Positions 35,318-47,120 of a DNA stretch of 64,000 bases are shown one piece after another (position 1 is the first letter of the stretch; the number at the start of each line of letters is the position of its first letter). The stretch covers positions 13,944,465-14,008,464 of the forward strand of contig NC_049986.1 of the NCBI RefSeq assembly GCF_000003815.2, written 5' to 3'. The position numbers were made by a program, and so were the translations under genes. The notes beneath the pieces were generated by a model. That model saw nothing but the letters and a program-made list of their open reading frames with translations. It did no database searches and was not told the origin of the DNA. The DNA is from Branchiostoma floridae (taxonomy: Eukaryota; Chordata; Leptocardii; Amphioxiformes; Branchiostomatidae).

Positions 35318-38300
35318 ATGGCAGAAGGACCTCCGCGTGGACAGGCCGAGTCGCAGTCCTGGGCAGAGTGGACAGAACAGCTCCAGGCATACGTGGCCTG
35401 GGTCAACTCCCAGCTGAAGAAGCGCGCCGGATGTCGTATCGTGTCGGACCTGCGGAGGGACATGCAGGACGGGGTGGCATTCGCACAGCTGGTGGAGATT
35501 CTGTCAGGTGAGTTCTGCTGTTGTTGATTGCTTGTATTATTGTGTTGTGATGATGTCAAAGTCTACAGACAGATCAGAAGTAATTATTGGGATGACAACT
35601 ACAGCTTTGTCACACAGACCATGTCTCCAAACTGTTATTTGAGTACTGGTAATAGTATATGCTAAAGTGCTTTTACAACTTACAGAATATATAATCAGTG
35701 TTCCATCCTCCTTTATTACATAAGATAATCAGTGTGTAAATTGGAAGGTTCAAAGATCAACAATTAGTAAGGTATGTGAGATAACAGCCCTATCTTTTGT
35801 TTGATTACTCACCGCTATTACTGTAGTAGAAAGGCTCTTTGAAATTGTTGGCTAATTGAATGTAATACAGGCAGTACAGGGGTAATTATTTACAATAAGC
35901 AGAGTATGTCATTATGCCCAAAGAAGCCGGCAAAGAAGCCATGAAATGTTATGTATGTAAATGATTTCTCACAGCGTTCAGTATAATTCTGGGCTTTATC
36001 TACTTATGGTTCCAGTGAGTCACTGAGTACATATCACTATTTGATTTTTAATGATGTGTGCATGTACATGTAGTTTTGTATCTACATGTATATATTCATT
36101 CAAACTGCAAAACAGCATTTGAAAGAAGGTATTCTTTTTTTGGGTACATGTATATGAAAACGTCAACATTTACAGTCAGTAAAGGTTATTTGTCAAGGGA
36201 AATGATTCAGTCTTAATGCTCTACATTATGTAAGTCTGGTTCTTGATAAATGTTGCCTTTTCTCAAGTAAAGTATCTAGCCTGCGACTATGCAGCCCTCC
36301 TGACTGTTGCCTAGTAGCCCTTTCATCTTGCTATGATGACCCAGAATTACTTTAGTGTGCCACCCGCGTTGCTTGGTGTTTTGCAGTCTCTTCCTTCAGA
36401 AAGGAAACAAAGCTAAATGCTCAGACATGTCTTCATTATTTACAGTTCCTTGTGTAATGGTAAAAAGCAGGAGAACAGTTTATAAAGCTAGGACGTTAAC
36501 AGCTATTCATCTCTCAGTTACAATTATTCCTATAGGGGTCTTTGAGAAACTGACAGGTCCCACCCCCTAGGTTGCTATTGTTGGCGGCTTGCTTGTATCA
36601 AAATGTCAGGCATATCAAATGAAACTGCTATCAATGGTCACGTCATGGCTGACAACTCTGCAAGGCGCAGGGAAAGGACGGCATTATGTTCCTGAATGTC
36701 AGGGCTTAGCCTGCTGAATGCTGAATGGGAGGCTACGAATGTGATACCCTTTGTTTGTGGGATAGGTGTGTGTCTGCTTATACTTGTAGGTATTTGTGAG
36801 GGAACACCTTGTGGGGGAGTGGCTGTGAATGTGATACCTGTTGTCTATGGGATACTGGTATGTGTAGGACTGCATGATATGTAAGGTATACTATTAGGTA
36901 TAACAACTGCAACAGTGAGAAGTGCAGTGATTGTGGCAGCCATTGTCAACTGTCGCTTTCATTGTCTGCAACAAGTATGTAAGGAAATATGTGCTGTTAT
37001 GAAAAGGCAGGGTCAAGGACGTGAAGTTTTTGACTTCCAAACTGTTTTGATAGCAAACACAAAGTAAAGATGCATTTTAAAATAAGAATAAGAATGATGC
37101 ATAGCTAAACTAGCTAGCTGAATGTTTGACTCATTTGAATGGTTGGCTAATAACATTTAATATGGTCAGTAAGTCTAAATGATTATTTACAATTGGTGGA
37201 GTGTGTCATTATGCCCAAGGGCAAGAGGTCAAGTGAAGTTCTGCATGTAATGATTTCCGAGAGTTTATAAATTTAGCCTCTTGCAACTTTTATTTCAGGT
37301 TAGTACTCATCTCTACTAGTTGATATTAGATCTAAACATCATTAAATGATCTAATGATGTTTGCATTTGGAACACATTGTATAGTATCATGACAAATAAG
37401 ATAATTGTTGATGTGAAAATTTGCAGGGTTCATGAAAATTTATGGTGAACAGGGTTCTAGTCAGGATTTCATTTTAGCGTAGTGGGAATGGTAGGGAAGG
37501 GAGGTCTTGGCCCTTCCACGGTGAGATTTTGAAAATGTAGAGTTAAAAGTTGGCACTCTGTTAAAGTCACATGTAATTTGAAGGATTTTCTGGTCAGTTT
37601 TAAGGGTCATATCATCATTTTTCATTGTTCAGACATTGATTAGACATTGTTGAACAAGCAAATGATAGCAAAACACCACTACACTAGTTGAAAATTAGCG
37701 TAGTGGCCCTTATTTTAGCGTAGTGGTCACAAATTTTAGCGTAGTGGCCCACTACGCTAAAATGCACTAGCTAGAACCCTGGTGAAGTATCCGGGCTCAA
37801 ATTACATTATTTGGTAAAGATACATACTGGGTAGGTGCAGATGGGAAAAAAGTACTTTATCTGCTTAGTCAAATCTTAAGAGGCAAATGATAAAACTTTT
37901 TTTATAAGGCACTTCAAACTAGGGGGCCCAGACCTATGTACACCACTTCTCTACAAGTCCAAGACTTCAAATTTAAGGAAAAATTATCAGCAATGATAAA
38001 ATGTGCCAAAAAAAAAATGAATCTCAATACACTAAGATCATACACAGACAAACTGGGCGGACCATTTACCATGCAAAAGGCTGCAGAAATAATTCATGTG
38101 TCCTGTTTCCTTGCAGGTGAAACCCTCCCCCATGTGGACTACTCCCCCAAGAGCCTGGGCACCATGAAGCAGAACGTGGAGATCGTCCTACAATTCATGC
38201 AGACCCACCGCATCCGCATGCACCAGACTTCAGCCAAGGATATTGTGGAGGGAAACCTGAAGGCCGTGATGAGACTCATCCTGGCGCTGGCCGCGTACTT

Positions 38301-40098
38301 CAAACCCAGCAGCGTGAAGTCATCAGCCCAGCAGCACTCGCGATCGCAGCAGAGGAACACGTCGGTCGCGGCTGCTGCAGGTGCCGCGGCTGCATTGGCG
38401 GATGCCCGTAAGGACGCGGCAAGTGCCGGGCGGCAGTACCACAGTAGGAGGGAACCACGGTCCCACGGTGATGCCGGACACCACAGGTCTCCTGCCTCCA
38501 CTCCTGACAGACAGCCTCCTAGGTTTGTTCAATTGTTGTTTCTGAATTGGATAGATTCTGGTGTATTGATGCATACATGCTTTGCAAGGTTGTCAACTGG
38601 TAAGAAATTGGTGTATATAAGAAAACAAAAATAAATCATTCTAATACCAGTAATAATGATACATGTATGAAATCCGAAGATAAGTCAGTGTGCAAGGAGG
38701 TTGTCTGACTTGTTTTCATGACAAGAAAGGTTTTCCATTGATTTTTATCCACCTTTAGATTTTGATCTGCCTTTAGCAGATCACCTGACTAATGCACTGT
38801 TCTTTCAACAGATAAAGTACTTTGAATGCTTTTTTTTATTTGACTCTCCTTTGTTCCCCAGGTATGAAGATTTGGTCAGATCCCCTCCTGCTAGCATGTC
38901 CTCTCAGTCAAGGCCCCCTACCCAGGAGCCTGATGTGCTTCCCCGTCGTGACTCCGACAGCACGCAAGGGCTGAGCTCTGGTGATGAGGGTAGCAGAGCC
39001 TCCTGGCAGGAGTTACTGGAACAGCACCTTGACCTTGAGAGTCAGATGGAGGAGGCAAAGGAGACTGTTGTGAAACTGCAGCACTTACTCCTGCAGGGGG
39101 AGGAAGAGGGGGAGGGGGTGAGACAACTGCTGGAGGGGGTGAACCCTGAGGAACAAGTGGTGCTCCTGCAGAGCAGGTTAGATCAGCGAGAGGTGGAATG
39201 TGATCACCTGAGGAAGGACCTCTCCCGTGCCAAACAGGAGAACATGAACCTGCACGGGACGAAGGTGGGGCTTCAGTCACGGCTGACAGAACAGGACACT
39301 TCCCTGCTGGAGATGAAGAACGAGCTGTTGAGGCTCGGTTTCGTCATGGAGCAGTTTGAGGCCGACAAGGCAGAGTTGCAGCGGAAGGTTGACGACAAGA
39401 ACAAGATGTTAACCGACCTGCGCAGACAGCTAACAGAAAAGGACAGACAGTTGGACGAACAGCAAGCCAAGTTGGAGGAGGCAGAACGTAAACTTTCCCA
39501 GGCAAACTCCAGTAAAACGAAGGATACCGTCTCCAGTCCTGTGTACAACGGTGTGCCAGCAGCGCTTCCTCCTGGGGAGGAACTACAGGTGGTACGGGAG
39601 GCGTTACGAGGTTTGCGTTCCTGTTTCCAGGTCAATAACCCACAACATCACACCATAGACACGCTGGAGCAGAGCATAGCAACTCTCATGGAGAGGCTAC
39701 GATTCCTGGAGTCACAGAGACTCATAGCAAGCCAGAAGGAGAGCCTGGCCAACAGGGTGAAACCTGCATCACCCAAATCACAGGACAGTGTGCTGTCGCC
39801 AACGTCACGACAGCGCAGCAATGGTGTGGAAAGTAATGGTTCCACACAAGGGACCAAGATTCTGTACTTCACCGAAAAGACGGTAACTCCCTTCATGACT
39901 TCAATAAGTAAAAAGCTAGGAGACATTACATTAAGAGACTTCAAGGAAGTCTTTGACAGACAAGGGAGCTTTAGATTCCACTTCAAGGCGCTGGACCCAG
40001 AGTTTGGAACAGTGAAGGAGGAGGTGTGCCAGGATGAGGACATCATCCCTGGCTGGGAGGGCAAAATTGTAGCCTGGATAGAGGAGGTCAGGCCATGA
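35318..40098 (+). CDS. DIXDC1: Dixin (CH domain, coiled coil and DIX domain protein)
   Basis: Three coding exons on the plus strand: 35318-35507 (ends TCAG|GTGAGT, phase 1), 38117-38522 (acceptor CTTGCAG, ends CCTAG|GTTTGT, phase 2) and 38862-40098. They join in frame to 610 residues (human about 680). An N-terminal calponin-homology domain spans about residues 10-120 (QLQAYVAWVNSQLKKR, then MHQTSAKDIVEGNLKAVMRL). An Ala-rich and Arg/His-rich linker follows at about 135-195. Long coiled-coil segments cover about 246-495, and the C-terminal DIX domain about 530-610 (TKILYFTEKTVTPFMTSI to WIEEVRP). Dixin binds Dishevelled and Axin through DIX-DIX polymerisation and acts as a positive regulator of canonical Wnt signalling; the CH/coiled-coil part can associate with actin. 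I chose 35318 because its context (ATCATCATGGCA) is good and it lies just ahead of the domain. In-frame ATGs at 35096 and 35171 would add up to 74 residues unlike the family. Intron 1 carries a MITE and an old duplicated segment. Confidence 0.93.
35883..36060. repeat. Dispersed repeat copy 1 in DIXDC1 intron 1
   Basis: A segment starting TAATTATTTACAATAAGCAG with TGTCATTATGCCCAA resembles the segment at about 37182-37370 in the same orientation, over about 180 bp with many differences. It is either an old intra-intron duplication or two copies of one interspersed repeat. Confidence 0.5.
37182..37370. repeat. Dispersed repeat copy 2 in DIXDC1 intron 1
   Basis: It shares GATTATTTACAAT, GTGTCATTATGCCCAA and TAATGATTTC with the copy near 35.9 kb, and ends with a small TAAACATCATTAAATGATCTAATGATGTTT palindrome-like stretch (shown only in part: ACATCATTA and TAATGATGT). 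Confidence 0.5.
37450..37781. mobile_element. hAT-like non-autonomous element in DIXDC1 intron 1
   Basis: The left end CAGGGTTCTAG, then TCAGGATTTC and ATTTTAGCGTAGTGG, pairs with the right end CCACTACGCTAAAAT, then GCACTAG and CTAGAACCCTG, as a 33-36-bp terminal inverted repeat. The 14-15-bp motif ATTTTAGCGTAGTGG recurs at least three more times just inside the right end, as subterminal transposase-binding repeats do in hAT elements. The CAGGG terminus also suits that superfamily. Flanks share GGTGAA (6-7 bp), an imperfect target duplication. There is no transposase frame. Confidence 0.7.
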
Positions 40099-41801
40099 TA
40101 CAGAGGGGGTAGGTGCATTGAATGGAACAGCTTCTCCTCCTGACAAAGTGAAAAATAATTCCTCTACATTTTGTAATAATTACTCGAACACATAAGTTTC
40201 CAGAAGTTTGTATCCAAGAAATTGATGTCAGTTGCTGTAACGTCTTTCAGGTTTTTATATTTGTAAAGTTGAAGACACGTTTTTGCTATGTATATTTAGT
40301 ATGATTTGTGATGTACATATTATTTCATAATCAATGATTAGATAAATATAATGACCTTAACATGTTTGAGTCTTTCATGTAATAATGTCTGGCTATGGTG
40401 CTGCCTATTATGAGAATAACTCTTCTTAATCAGAGTTGTTCAGGATCATAATGCAATTCAGTCCATCCAAAAGTTCTATTTGAAATTCGTTATATGTACA
40501 AATGTATATGCTAGCTCTGAAAGGCAAGTTGTATGCCACAATTTGGGTGCCAAATTGTTTGTTTCTTTTAGGAATATTTTTCATGGTTGCAAGATATGAT
40601 CCATCCCTTTTTTTTGTAAAAGGCTGCCAACTTTTGAAGTGAACAAGAGTCTCTTGGATGTACAGTGGTTGGTTGAATAACATACAGTTATACTGTATAT
40701 CGTTCAGTAGAAGAGCCCCCTATCAGGTCTGATCAAAACTGCAGTGGACTTAAGGTGTGAGCCCGTAAAGACAATGACATCATGATCACATGTTTCTCAT
40801 GTATTTTAGCATTTTGGAGCATGCAGTATTTTAGAAGAGCAGAGAAATGAACTCCATGTATTGTAGCTATGTTATGTTCACATTGTACCCCAGTACATTT
40901 TTTTACTACAGATCTGTTATGAACCATGTGCACCATGTGCTACATTGTATATGTGCAGTAGGAAGCTACAAGCAACTGTTACAAGTTCTGGCAACATGTT
41001 AATTTTCTTACCTTAAAATGTGTATCCGCATCATACAGATTTTATAGATTTTCAGACCTGAAAAGTTATATCATTTATCTTAGACAAGATTTTCAACTTG
41101 CTAAGTACTAGTACTTGTTGTCAAATCAACATGCAGTTGTCAATGATAATTCTACAGGATTGTACAGCATGTTGATGTTGAGCTTGAAGACTACAAATAC
41201 CCAGCGTTGTCAAATTTTTTCTAGTCTCTACTGACCTAAAGGCCAGGATACGTTACTTTGTACTAGAGTAGACTCGTCTCTTCTATACATAAACAATTGA
41301 ATACATTTGACAATTATTTTCCATATATGCTCTAGCTTTGATAAAGAGGAGTGGGGAGGACGATATGTTGCAGTCAAAGCACTACTGTACAATCCACATT
41401 GCCTTGTGGATTTACATTGAAACTTGCATGTAGTCATTGTAAATTTTACCTGTAATGTACATGTATGCAGATAAGTGGCCAACAAACTTTTTGTATATTT
41501 TGTGAGATCACAAGTCAAGATTATTTTTGTAAAGAAAAGATAGTGTAGTTCCAGCAGCTTATTACATTTAGCATTACTACATTTAGTTGCAGCCCTCCAA
41601 TTCAGTACAGCTGGAATAGTTCAGGTTCAGGACTACCTGTGTACACTGTGCACGTTTGTCACAGAAATAAATACATCTCTCTGATGACTACTTCACACAA
41701 CATTTCTTGCTTTCTGATTGCTCTGAAAAAAATTTAGAATATTTGAAATGTTGCAGGACGGATTTCAAAACATCTGTCGGAAAGTAAGAGGAGAATTAAA
41801 G
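40099..41801. other. 3' UTR and downstream flank of DIXDC1
   Basis: AT-rich with no coding exon. AATAAA at 41666-41671 is the clearest poly(A) signal on the plus strand here, so the 3' UTR may be about 1.6 kb long. The region between is otherwise featureless. Confidence 0.4.
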
Positions 41802-41956
41802 TTACTCTCCAAGCAAAGGTTGATGGGGAAAATCTCAACCTTTTTCTTATATGCCGTCTTTTTCTGTCAGCTAACCCACCAACTGATAGAAAAAGATGGC
41901 ATATATTGATTAAAAAAAGTTAAAGATTTTCCCATCAACCTCTGCTTGGAGAGTAA
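41802..41956. mobile_element. Foldback MITE-like element, family D
   Basis: The 33-34-bp arms (left TTACTCTCCAAGCAAAGGTT..., right complement ...AACCTCTGCTTGGAGAGTAA) differ by about one substitution and one indel. The inner sequence continues the pairing (ATATGCCGTCTTTTTCTGTCAG against CTGATAGAAAAAGATGGCATAT, abbreviated), so nearly the whole 155 bp is palindromic. The CTCCAAGCAGA core is shared with the element at 57.85 kb. Confidence 0.8.
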
Positions 41957-44580
41957 TAAAAGTGGCTAACAGAACATTTGACAGGCACATCAAAACAGAA
42001 ATTGTAGAAACCTGACTATACTATAGCATTCACCAACATTGTGTACTCCCATGTTTATCATAGTTCGTCTTCTTATTGACTCTTTACGTTTTCAATTTTT
42101 CCATTCCTGTATGCATTTGGTGAAAACTAATGTGTGTAGAGAATTTCTGGTGTCCTTTGTCTCAGCGCAAATCGTGAGACCACAAATTAATTGGCGTTGA
42201 CATAACCAGGTCCTGTATTAGACGCGCCTTCTCAGAAGACAAAAGTTTGTCCATAGGGAACAACAGTGCCTTGTAGTCACGTACCTGACTGTTCCCCACC
42301 ACTACGATCCGACAGGTGAGTCCACCGAAGTGTACCGAACCGTGCCAACGGCAGACCCGATCTTACACGACGACTGTCGAGAATTACCGAGCCGTGAACA
42401 GGGTTCGGCCGAGCGCGAAGAAACACGACCTGGTGTGGAGCCCCGCCCATGGTCCAGGTGTTTCCCGCATCATTACGCGCCACTTACGATCTGACAAGTT
42501 GTTTGACGTGAACGTCTGGGCTTTTACACTTTCACTTGATGTAACCGTGACCCTTAACCTCCCTGAGGAGTATGACTTTGTTATTTTCAGAATGACTTAT
42601 TCCATGTGTTGAGCATATGGGTAAATGTATGCAGCCATTGAGAGTATCGGGTATGAAAATCAATAATACATTGTAGATTGACACAAACCAGACAGGGCCA
42701 TTTTTTCTACACGGTAATTTGACTAATGGCGATTCTCAGTCTAATTGTTTATTTCTGTAGCATATTTACTTTACCTGCTATTTACACACACAACCTGTCC
42801 TTGGCTGTTCTTGAAGGAACAACAGACATGATACCCTATTAAGAGATCAAAGAAAACACCTGACTACATACGGTGAAAATGTAATAAGTAATGTCAACAC
42901 TATTAAGACAGGCTTTGTAATATGTATTTGATATCTAATGCGGATGTACTTGTGACAAGTTTGCGTAATGTCGTCATGCAGTCTACGGCTAGCGGGAACC
43001 TACTCTTCAATCCGCACACCGTAACCTCCAGTCCAGAACAGCCTCCTCGGTGAGAGGATTGATATTCAGGGTTGTTTGATGAAGATATAGTCCTCTGATT
43101 GTTGCCGCGACTACTCTAGCGTTTTACAAAACTTAACTCAATAGAACAGAATAGCAAGCAGAAAACAGTTGGGAGTCATGGAGTTGAAGAAACGGCAGTT
43201 TTAAACCCTCTACATCGAAGCGGCTACGGAGGCCAGGGCCTCATTTCCGACGACCTGCCAGCCGTCAAACGTGCCTGCAGCTGTCTTCTGTGTCCGCGCG
43301 AACATGGCACTTAGTACACACGCCGTGTCCAAACAACACGTCCTAACAACCTCACTTCTACCACCCACGTGCACGGGGCCAGACAGGTGCTTCTTTAGGA
43401 GTTCACACACAGAGCTCTACCAGAATCCCGCCTGGACGAATAGTAATAGGGAAATCTGGCCAAGTCAGGAATAAAAGTCTAGTTAATTGGCCTAGGAGTG
43501 AACTGACCGGCGGCCGCTAGCTGAATAGACTGCAAAAGACCCCGTAGTAACTTACACGTCTACCTGGAGACTGCTCAGAGCTGTTCGTTTTATTTTGTCA
43601 GCTTAAATCCCATTACTGAGAATGTCGTCACTCCTTTTATAAGTTTATTTCTAGTTTGCAGGATCTGCCAAGTTTCCAACATTCTTTCTCAACCTTTCCA
43701 ATTTCAAAGCTCGTTTGTGTACAGCCTACTTACAAACATCTTCTGGCTGTTATATCTTGTTATTAAAGTACAGACTTGCAGCATTTGTTGTTCCCCGATA
43801 TTGTTTACACGTCCCGACATTTTCTTAGGTCTTCGTTTATCTTTTAGAAAGCATGAACGTTTGTTTATGTACAATCGCCGCTGTTGTTCAAGAGGCTATC
43901 ACATGTAAGCAGGCACTCTACATTAAATCGTCTGCATGTAAGCAAAGAGAATTCGCGCGTAATCCTGCCTTGTAAACAACCACATGGTGGCTGACTTCTG
44001 TAGTGTGTTTCTCTGCACCTGTTCGTGCTACTACTGGGAGCAGACTTTGGACTTTACCATCTACAGGGTGCGCCGTTAGCTGTGAGCTTTGTACTACTTG
44101 AAGTGCCGTCTACGTTAAGTATTAGCACACAAATCAATTGAATATGGACCTTGTAACAACACTTCAAGTTGTCATTGTGATATTTTTGTCTCTGTTGTCT
44201 TTCTCTGAGACACTAGCCTGTACAATCTTTGACTAGATCAAAAAACTGCTTTGGGAAAAAAACTCTTTAGTGCGGCATGTTTTCTCGTGATCGTGTTCAT
44301 AAGGATAAAATCAATACTATATAATGGCCTTATTGTTAATCTAACATAGACATTCGAATAATCCTTCTCTTGTGTTGAAAATGGGGGCTGAGGCGTATCA
44401 AGAAATCGATATCGTTACAGGACATCGTTTCAAATCGTCCTTGCAGCGATCTGAAAACATCCGTTCCGGTAGCAAACCCCACGGTATGGCAAAATATTGC
44501 GTTGGGGCAATGTGCACCGGTGCACCATGCAGCTGGCTCTGGGTTCGGCTAGTAGAGCCCTGTTGATACCATTCCAAACG
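41957..44580. other. Intergenic stretch
   Basis: No firm gene. A CpG-richer patch at about 42290-42480 contains a donor-like CGACAG|GTGAGT. A minus-strand frame at 43410-43210 (CELLKKHLSGPVHVGG ... ALASVAASM, then stop) has even codon use and could be a terminal exon, but nothing around it supports a gene. Confidence 0.35.
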
Positions 44581-44724
44581 GACTAATATAGCCTGGTATC
44601 TAGCCATGTTATATCGATTCATAGCTCAAGAGTCTCTTCTTTCCTCTACTTTGTGCAAATACGTTTTTGCAGAGAGGACAGAAGAGACTCGTCAACTATG
44701 ATACACCTGGATACCAGGCTAGTC
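44581..44724. mobile_element. Foldback MITE-like element, family E
   Basis: The left end GACTAATATAGCCTGGTATC pairs with the right end GGATACCAGGCTAGTC, and inside them AGAGTCTCTTCTTTCCTCT pairs with AGAGGACAGAAGAGACTC. The 144-bp unit is thus an imperfect foldback over most of its length, without coding capacity. Confidence 0.65.
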
Positions 44725-45962
44725 CTCTCAATAGCAAGAAAGAACGGTCAGTGGAAAACAATATGATCTTCCTTCCCAATATCAGCTTGCAGATAACATA
44801 CTGCCCCACTACGGATGACCTCACAATGTATTGCCAACACCGCGGGTTTACTCTACCCGATAACACAAACTGCACACCAGACAAACCGATGACGTGATCT
44901 GATATCGGACACTTCCCCATGACACATATTACAAGCTGCAAAATCCACATAGGTCAATCTCCAAGCAGATGAAAGGATCACATCATCTCCCTAGCCACTG
45001 TCCCGTCTTTTCTGAGTACCCTGAGCACCATCGTATAAATGTAAAGGAAAGATGGACAATCGGAAAAAAGTAACGACCAATATCGTATTGACTGCTACGT
45101 CTGATTGGAGAATGATATCATTTTTGGTCAGTGACATGACATGGCATGAACAATACGACTGTTAATGACTGCTAACATCTGCTTAGAAAATAGATGTTCT
45201 AACAATTTTGCAGTTACACTCCACTAGCCTTCAGACCCCCTCCCACTTCACAAACAGGCTCGAAGATAAATACACACTAATGGAGTAATGCTGCACACAA
45301 AGGTGGTAGGTGGGCAAATGGCGTTTAATACAGTCCGCTTGAGTAATCGACAGTTGCCGTGAGGATTGGCACATGGGCGACAATTAAGAGGAATAAATCT
45401 CCAGTCGACACCTGGTAACCGATCGAGAGGACCGGGTAAAGCACGGTCGATTTTTATTATTAGATGAAGGACAACATAAGCTATGACTGAACACATATGG
45501 CTCGTACAAAGACCACAATGCAAATAAATAGCTCCATTGTTTTTCTCATTGTTTGCATTTTACAAATGTCACGTACAGCTTGGGAGCCGGGCGGGGCCAC
45601 ATGACCTGTCCTGTAGCACCCTGGGTCTGCCCTGGTGAAAGCCAACCCCTGTGTCTCCAGCACGTTTGAAAAGGTAGTTTTTTTTGTGCGGCGATTCTGA
45701 GTCGACCAAGCATAACATCGGGCTTTGCGACGAAACGCCAGCCGGCCGTCTGTTCAAGCCAACATAACGCGCTCCTCTTTACAGCACTTCACCAGACTGT
45801 AGGTTCATGTCAGGACAGGGTATACCGCGAATAAAACGGACAAGTGGCAACAAGAAATCCCCATCTGGAGTTTAAACATACGCCCCGCGTACACAGTCGG
45901 CATTGCCAATTTCCACGCACCGTAACTAGTCTCTGGAGGATTTACCGTAAAGGTTCTTAGGT
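44725..45962. other. Intergenic stretch with a solo MITE end
   Basis: No gene. AATCTCCAAGCAGAT at 44956-44970 matches the terminal repeat of the element at 57.85 kb but has no partner nearby, so it may be a truncated copy. A minus-strand AATAAA (45458-45453) is a possible poly(A) signal for the coiled-coil gene. Confidence 0.4.
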
Positions 45963-46845
45963 TCAGCATGCTTCCATGAACCGCACACGCTGGGCTTTCT
46001 TCTCGGGCTGCGGGTGGCTTCTACTCCGTAAGCGCCCTTTCAGCGACCCCCTGGCCTTTGGCATGTTCTCCTCTGTTAGTCTTGGCCCCGCCAACAGGGC
46101 GCGTTCTTGAAATTTGTGGTTACTATTAAGAGATTTACTGTTTGAAGTGCGTTGGCGGGGTTCCACGCTGGGGCCGCCATTTTCCAGCCCTCCCCCTCTT
46201 GCTAGCTTGAGCTGTGACAATCCACTTACAAGTCTATCATTAGCAGCCTTCAATGCTTCCACTGTCTTCTGTTGCTGTTCTATTATTCTGTCCTTCTCTT
46301 CTATCAGTCTGTCTTTATGCTTGAGTTTTCCTACGATCACCTTCTGCTCCTTCTGAAACTGTCCCTCCAAGAACATCAAGTTAGCCGCAATATCTCTGAG
46401 CTGCTTGTCATTCTCTAGTTTCTGTCTGTGCAGTTTATCCTCCCCTTCCTGCAGTCGTAGCTTCCAGGCCGCGATCAGCTGTTTGGTGTGTTTCTTCTGC
46501 AGGTCCATCTGATGGCGAACCGTCACTTCGCTCTCCTCAGCCGCCTGGAGTTTTTCCTTGAGCGAGGAGACCTCGTCTCTGAGCGCCGTGACTTCCTCCT
46601 GTAACTGCACAGGTAGAGTTGGGGTTAGATCAGCGCTACCTTCCCCCATCTTGTTGGGCAATGGAGGTAAAAGAAATGCCTAGCACGCAAACACGTACGA
46701 ACGTAAACCTTACGGCCTCACGTTACCCCGCCTAACAAAAGGATCAGTCGGCAAAAGGCGTGTACGAGACAAACAGGGCGGTAAAGATTAATCCAGTACA
46801 AAATGTCTGTACACTTACCTGTTCCAGTGATTGAGCGGAAGCCAT
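45963..46845 (-). CDS. Unrecognised small coiled-coil protein
   Basis: Two coding exons on the minus strand. Exon 1 (46845-46819) encodes MASAQSLEQ and ends ACAG|GTAAGT in phase 0. Exon 2 (46604-45963), after ACCTGTGCAG, encodes 213 residues to the stop, so the protein has 222. Residues about 8-155 are a continuous heptad-rich coiled coil (for example LQEEVTALRDEVSSLKEKL, FLEGQFQKEQKVIVGKLKHK and EEKDRIIEQQQKTVEAL). The C-terminal 65 residues are Gly-, Ser- and Arg-rich (GSLKGRLRSRSHPQPEKK) and end in a conserved-looking RVRFMEAC. No enzyme motif, signal peptide or membrane segment is present. A cytoplasmic or centrosomal scaffold role would be a guess. The upstream 46.85-47.1 kb is CpG-rich and probably the promoter. 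Splice sites, phase and a long even coding stretch make the gene credible; the family is not known to me. Confidence 0.8.
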
Positions 46846-47120
46846 GTTGACGGCCCGGTATGCTGTTCAGAACTCCACTTAAAACAGAACTCCTGGGTAA
46901 TCCATGTAGATATGCTGGTTCCCAACCTGCACGCGATCAACCGTGAAATCGCAGAAATCGTGGTGAGTTCTGCTTGTTAGGAACAGGTTTTCCGGGCGAA
47001 TGAGCGCAGCTACCGTGCGGGACCGCTACCGCGGCTGTCACACGTCAACCTCTGCCGCCTGCGTACTGCTGCTCCGCCCGGTTACGGTCCAATGACGTCA
47101 ATCTGCCTGGGAAATTAAAT
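46846..47120 (-). promoter_or_regulatory. Probable promoter of the coiled-coil gene
   Basis: CpG-rich sequence directly upstream of the ATG at 46845, with runs such as CGGGACCGCTACCGCGGCTG near 47.02 kb. No TATA box is seen. Assignment rests on position and composition only. Confidence 0.35.

Noticed and set aside
39648-40118. 156-codon minus-strand open frame
   Set aside because: It is antisense to the DIX-domain exon of DIXDC1 and shows no family-like sequence.
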